From assembly GCA_963691655.1 (NCBI GenBank), contig OY829328.1:5422204-5486203 (forward strand): 64,000 bases of DNA, in the 5' to 3' direction. This document shows positions 62,513 to 64,000 of this stretch, piece by piece (within the stretch, counting starts at the first letter, position 1; every line of letters begins with the position of its first letter). This DNA comes from Toxonevra muliebris. Lineage: Eukaryota > Arthropoda > Insecta > Diptera > Pallopteridae. The translations under genes and the position numbers were made by a program. The notes under the pieces were generated by a model. The model did not search any database, was not told the DNA's origin, and worked only from the letters and a program-made list of their open reading frames with translations.

Positions 62513-64000
62513 TAATATTGAATTTTTGTCGTTGACTATTTATAAGTTTTATAAATTGAACATCAAAGGCACATTTAAATTTATGTTTCGTGATTTATTT
62601 TTATTTGGAGCCTGAAAGGTGCCTGGATTTAAGTATGAATCAATATTTTAAGCTTTTAACTTTAAGAGCAACTTTTTCATGCAAGAACTTATATAGGCAC
62701 ATATTCTACAGTGAGTAAAATTATATGGAAGGAATTCCCCCTACATCGACTATGCAATAAAGTTATTCCAAATGAAATTCTAATTAATTTTGTCCAACAA
62801 AGTTTTGCTCTAATTTTGCCTTTGATCCTGTGAACTTTGCATTTGATATCTTAAACTAAGCGGAACGTACAAAAACGGCCTCTCAAGTTTTTAAATGTTA
62901 TTATCTTCTTATTAGTTTCTCATCGCAGAGGCTAAAAACTCTGCGACTCACTTTGTTTCTCATCTAATGTAAAGTTTGGGTTCGGCATTGCTGTCAACCT
63001 AATTCGTTTCAAACTCAATGAATGGCATTAATATATAGTTCTAACGATTAAAATCAATATTTAGTAATTTCTGTATTCTGCCACAAAGTAGAACGCCAAA
63101 ATGTTCTCTCTCTATTAGTACATAGGTATTGCTTTCAGAGTTAATACTTTTCTCAATTAACTGCTAGCGTTTTTAAAGCTGATATTGGAAGACTTAAGAC
63201 TACCTCATCCTGAGCTTAAGCTTCAACCTATTCAATGTCCGTTTTTACTGCTGATAAAAATGTTTACTTAAAATGAAAGCCGCTACCAACAAAGAATGCC
63301 AGATAAATGACACAGTTTGAAGAATGAACCCAACAAAGGGGAACTAAATGCTTTTTTTCATAATATTTTAGTTAAGTTTATTATTTTCGCTACAATTTCA
63401 AAAGAATCAAGTAAAAACAAAGGAATTTCTCTACTTTCAGTAACAGCCTCTCATCAATCAGTTTCTAGGAAGAGGCAGGCAAAAGCGTTATTTTTGTTAA
63501 AACAAAACGCGCATGCATACAATATATTAGGCCTCTAAGGATAGGATTAAATAGACATAGGATACATCTTGGCACCCCTCATTTACCCCTCTTCGCTCCT
63601 AACTGGCTTTGTAGTAGGTACAAACAATAAGTACAAGTATTTTACCGCCACGCTCTAAACAATTTACGCACATTCAAAATCTTTTAAACAAAAAAGCAAC
63701 CAAGCAAAGCAATGAAAAAATGAATGTGCTCTTAAAAAATTTTCTGCTTATTTAACTGCCATCATGACAGTCATTTCGTTGTCGCTTGTTGGTGTTGTTT
63801 TGGTGCTTGTTTAGCTTCCTTTGCTGCTGTATGTCCTTTTTGCGTGTTGTCTTTAGTTCTTCGAAATGTCAACAATTTTTCGTCATCATGCTTAGAAGTG
63901 AAGTGACCCAGTTTTTATGCCATTAAACAGCGAGCAAAGAAAGGGAAAGAGTGTAGCAAGCAGAGTGTTGCAACGCACACAGGGGTAAAGTATTCTTTGT

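Larger units (their letters stand above)
42292..64000. other. Region upstream of the GTPase gene; transposon-rich, no host gene recognised
   Basis: About 21.7 kb upstream of the start codon. It could contain promoter, enhancers and untranslated exons of the GTPase gene, but none can be placed from sequence alone. Identified transposons and repeats are listed separately. The stretches 42640-43390, 47790-50280, 52890-55990 (apart from an imperfect tandem duplication near 54.2 kb), 57310-57700, 58210-58920 and 60600-64000 show AT-rich DNA, (TATG)n/(TG)n tracts and chance frames only. The 125-codon frame at 53274-53651 has no recognisable domain and sits in microsatellite-rich DNA. Confidence 0.6.

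Noticed and set aside
1..64000. CRISPR arrays, operons, phage or prokaryotic defence genes
   Set aside because: Spliced eukaryotic gene structure and AT-rich intronic DNA throughout; no spaced direct-repeat array or polycistronic gene cluster is present.

Overview
This window looks like nuclear DNA of a higher dipteran, with a true fruit fly (Tephritidae) or relative my best guess. It is AT-rich and full of TATG/ACAT and GTT/CAA microsatellites. It carries several families of cut-and-paste DNA transposons and has a split gene with consensus GT-AG junctions. The species assignment is inference, because no diagnostic marker is present. Almost none of the short open frames are genes.

One host gene is recognisable. 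It lies on the minus strand and encodes a Ras-superfamily small GTPase of the Dexras/Rhes (RASD) and Di-Ras type. I rebuilt four coding exons from splice junctions: 42103-42267, 22964-23131, 21497-21606 and about 3132-3295. Reading phase is kept across all three introns (about 19.0, 1.36 and 18.2 kb), and all five G boxes are present. The residue equivalent to Ras Gln61 is Asp, so slow GTP hydrolysis is expected. The last visible exon ends in a near-perfect splice donor that overlaps an in-frame stop, so the C-terminus probably lies beyond position 1.

The rest is intron and flanking DNA packed with transposon remains, many delimited here by inverted ends plus target-site duplications. Intron 1 holds two mariner elements 0.8 kb apart. 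The first sits inside an older MITE and has perfect ends and one frameshift. The second has perfect ends but a destroyed catalytic triad. Intron 1 also holds pogo-like, foldback and other inverted-repeat elements. Intron 3 holds a long-hairpin MITE and a hAT-like MITE. Intron 2 holds an unexplained short reading frame.

Upstream of the gene (42.3-64 kb) are a non-LTR retrotransposon fragment, a SINE-like repeat, two non-autonomous hAT elements with exact 8-bp duplications, a two-member TA-flanked MITE family (one copy interrupted by a PIF/Harbinger-type MITE), a deleted Tc1-like element, a pogo-like element and a decayed DD37E Tc1/mariner element. I see no CRISPR array, operon, tRNA or rRNA gene. 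I also see no convincing undescribed functional system. The most informative content is the gene structure and the nested transposon record.
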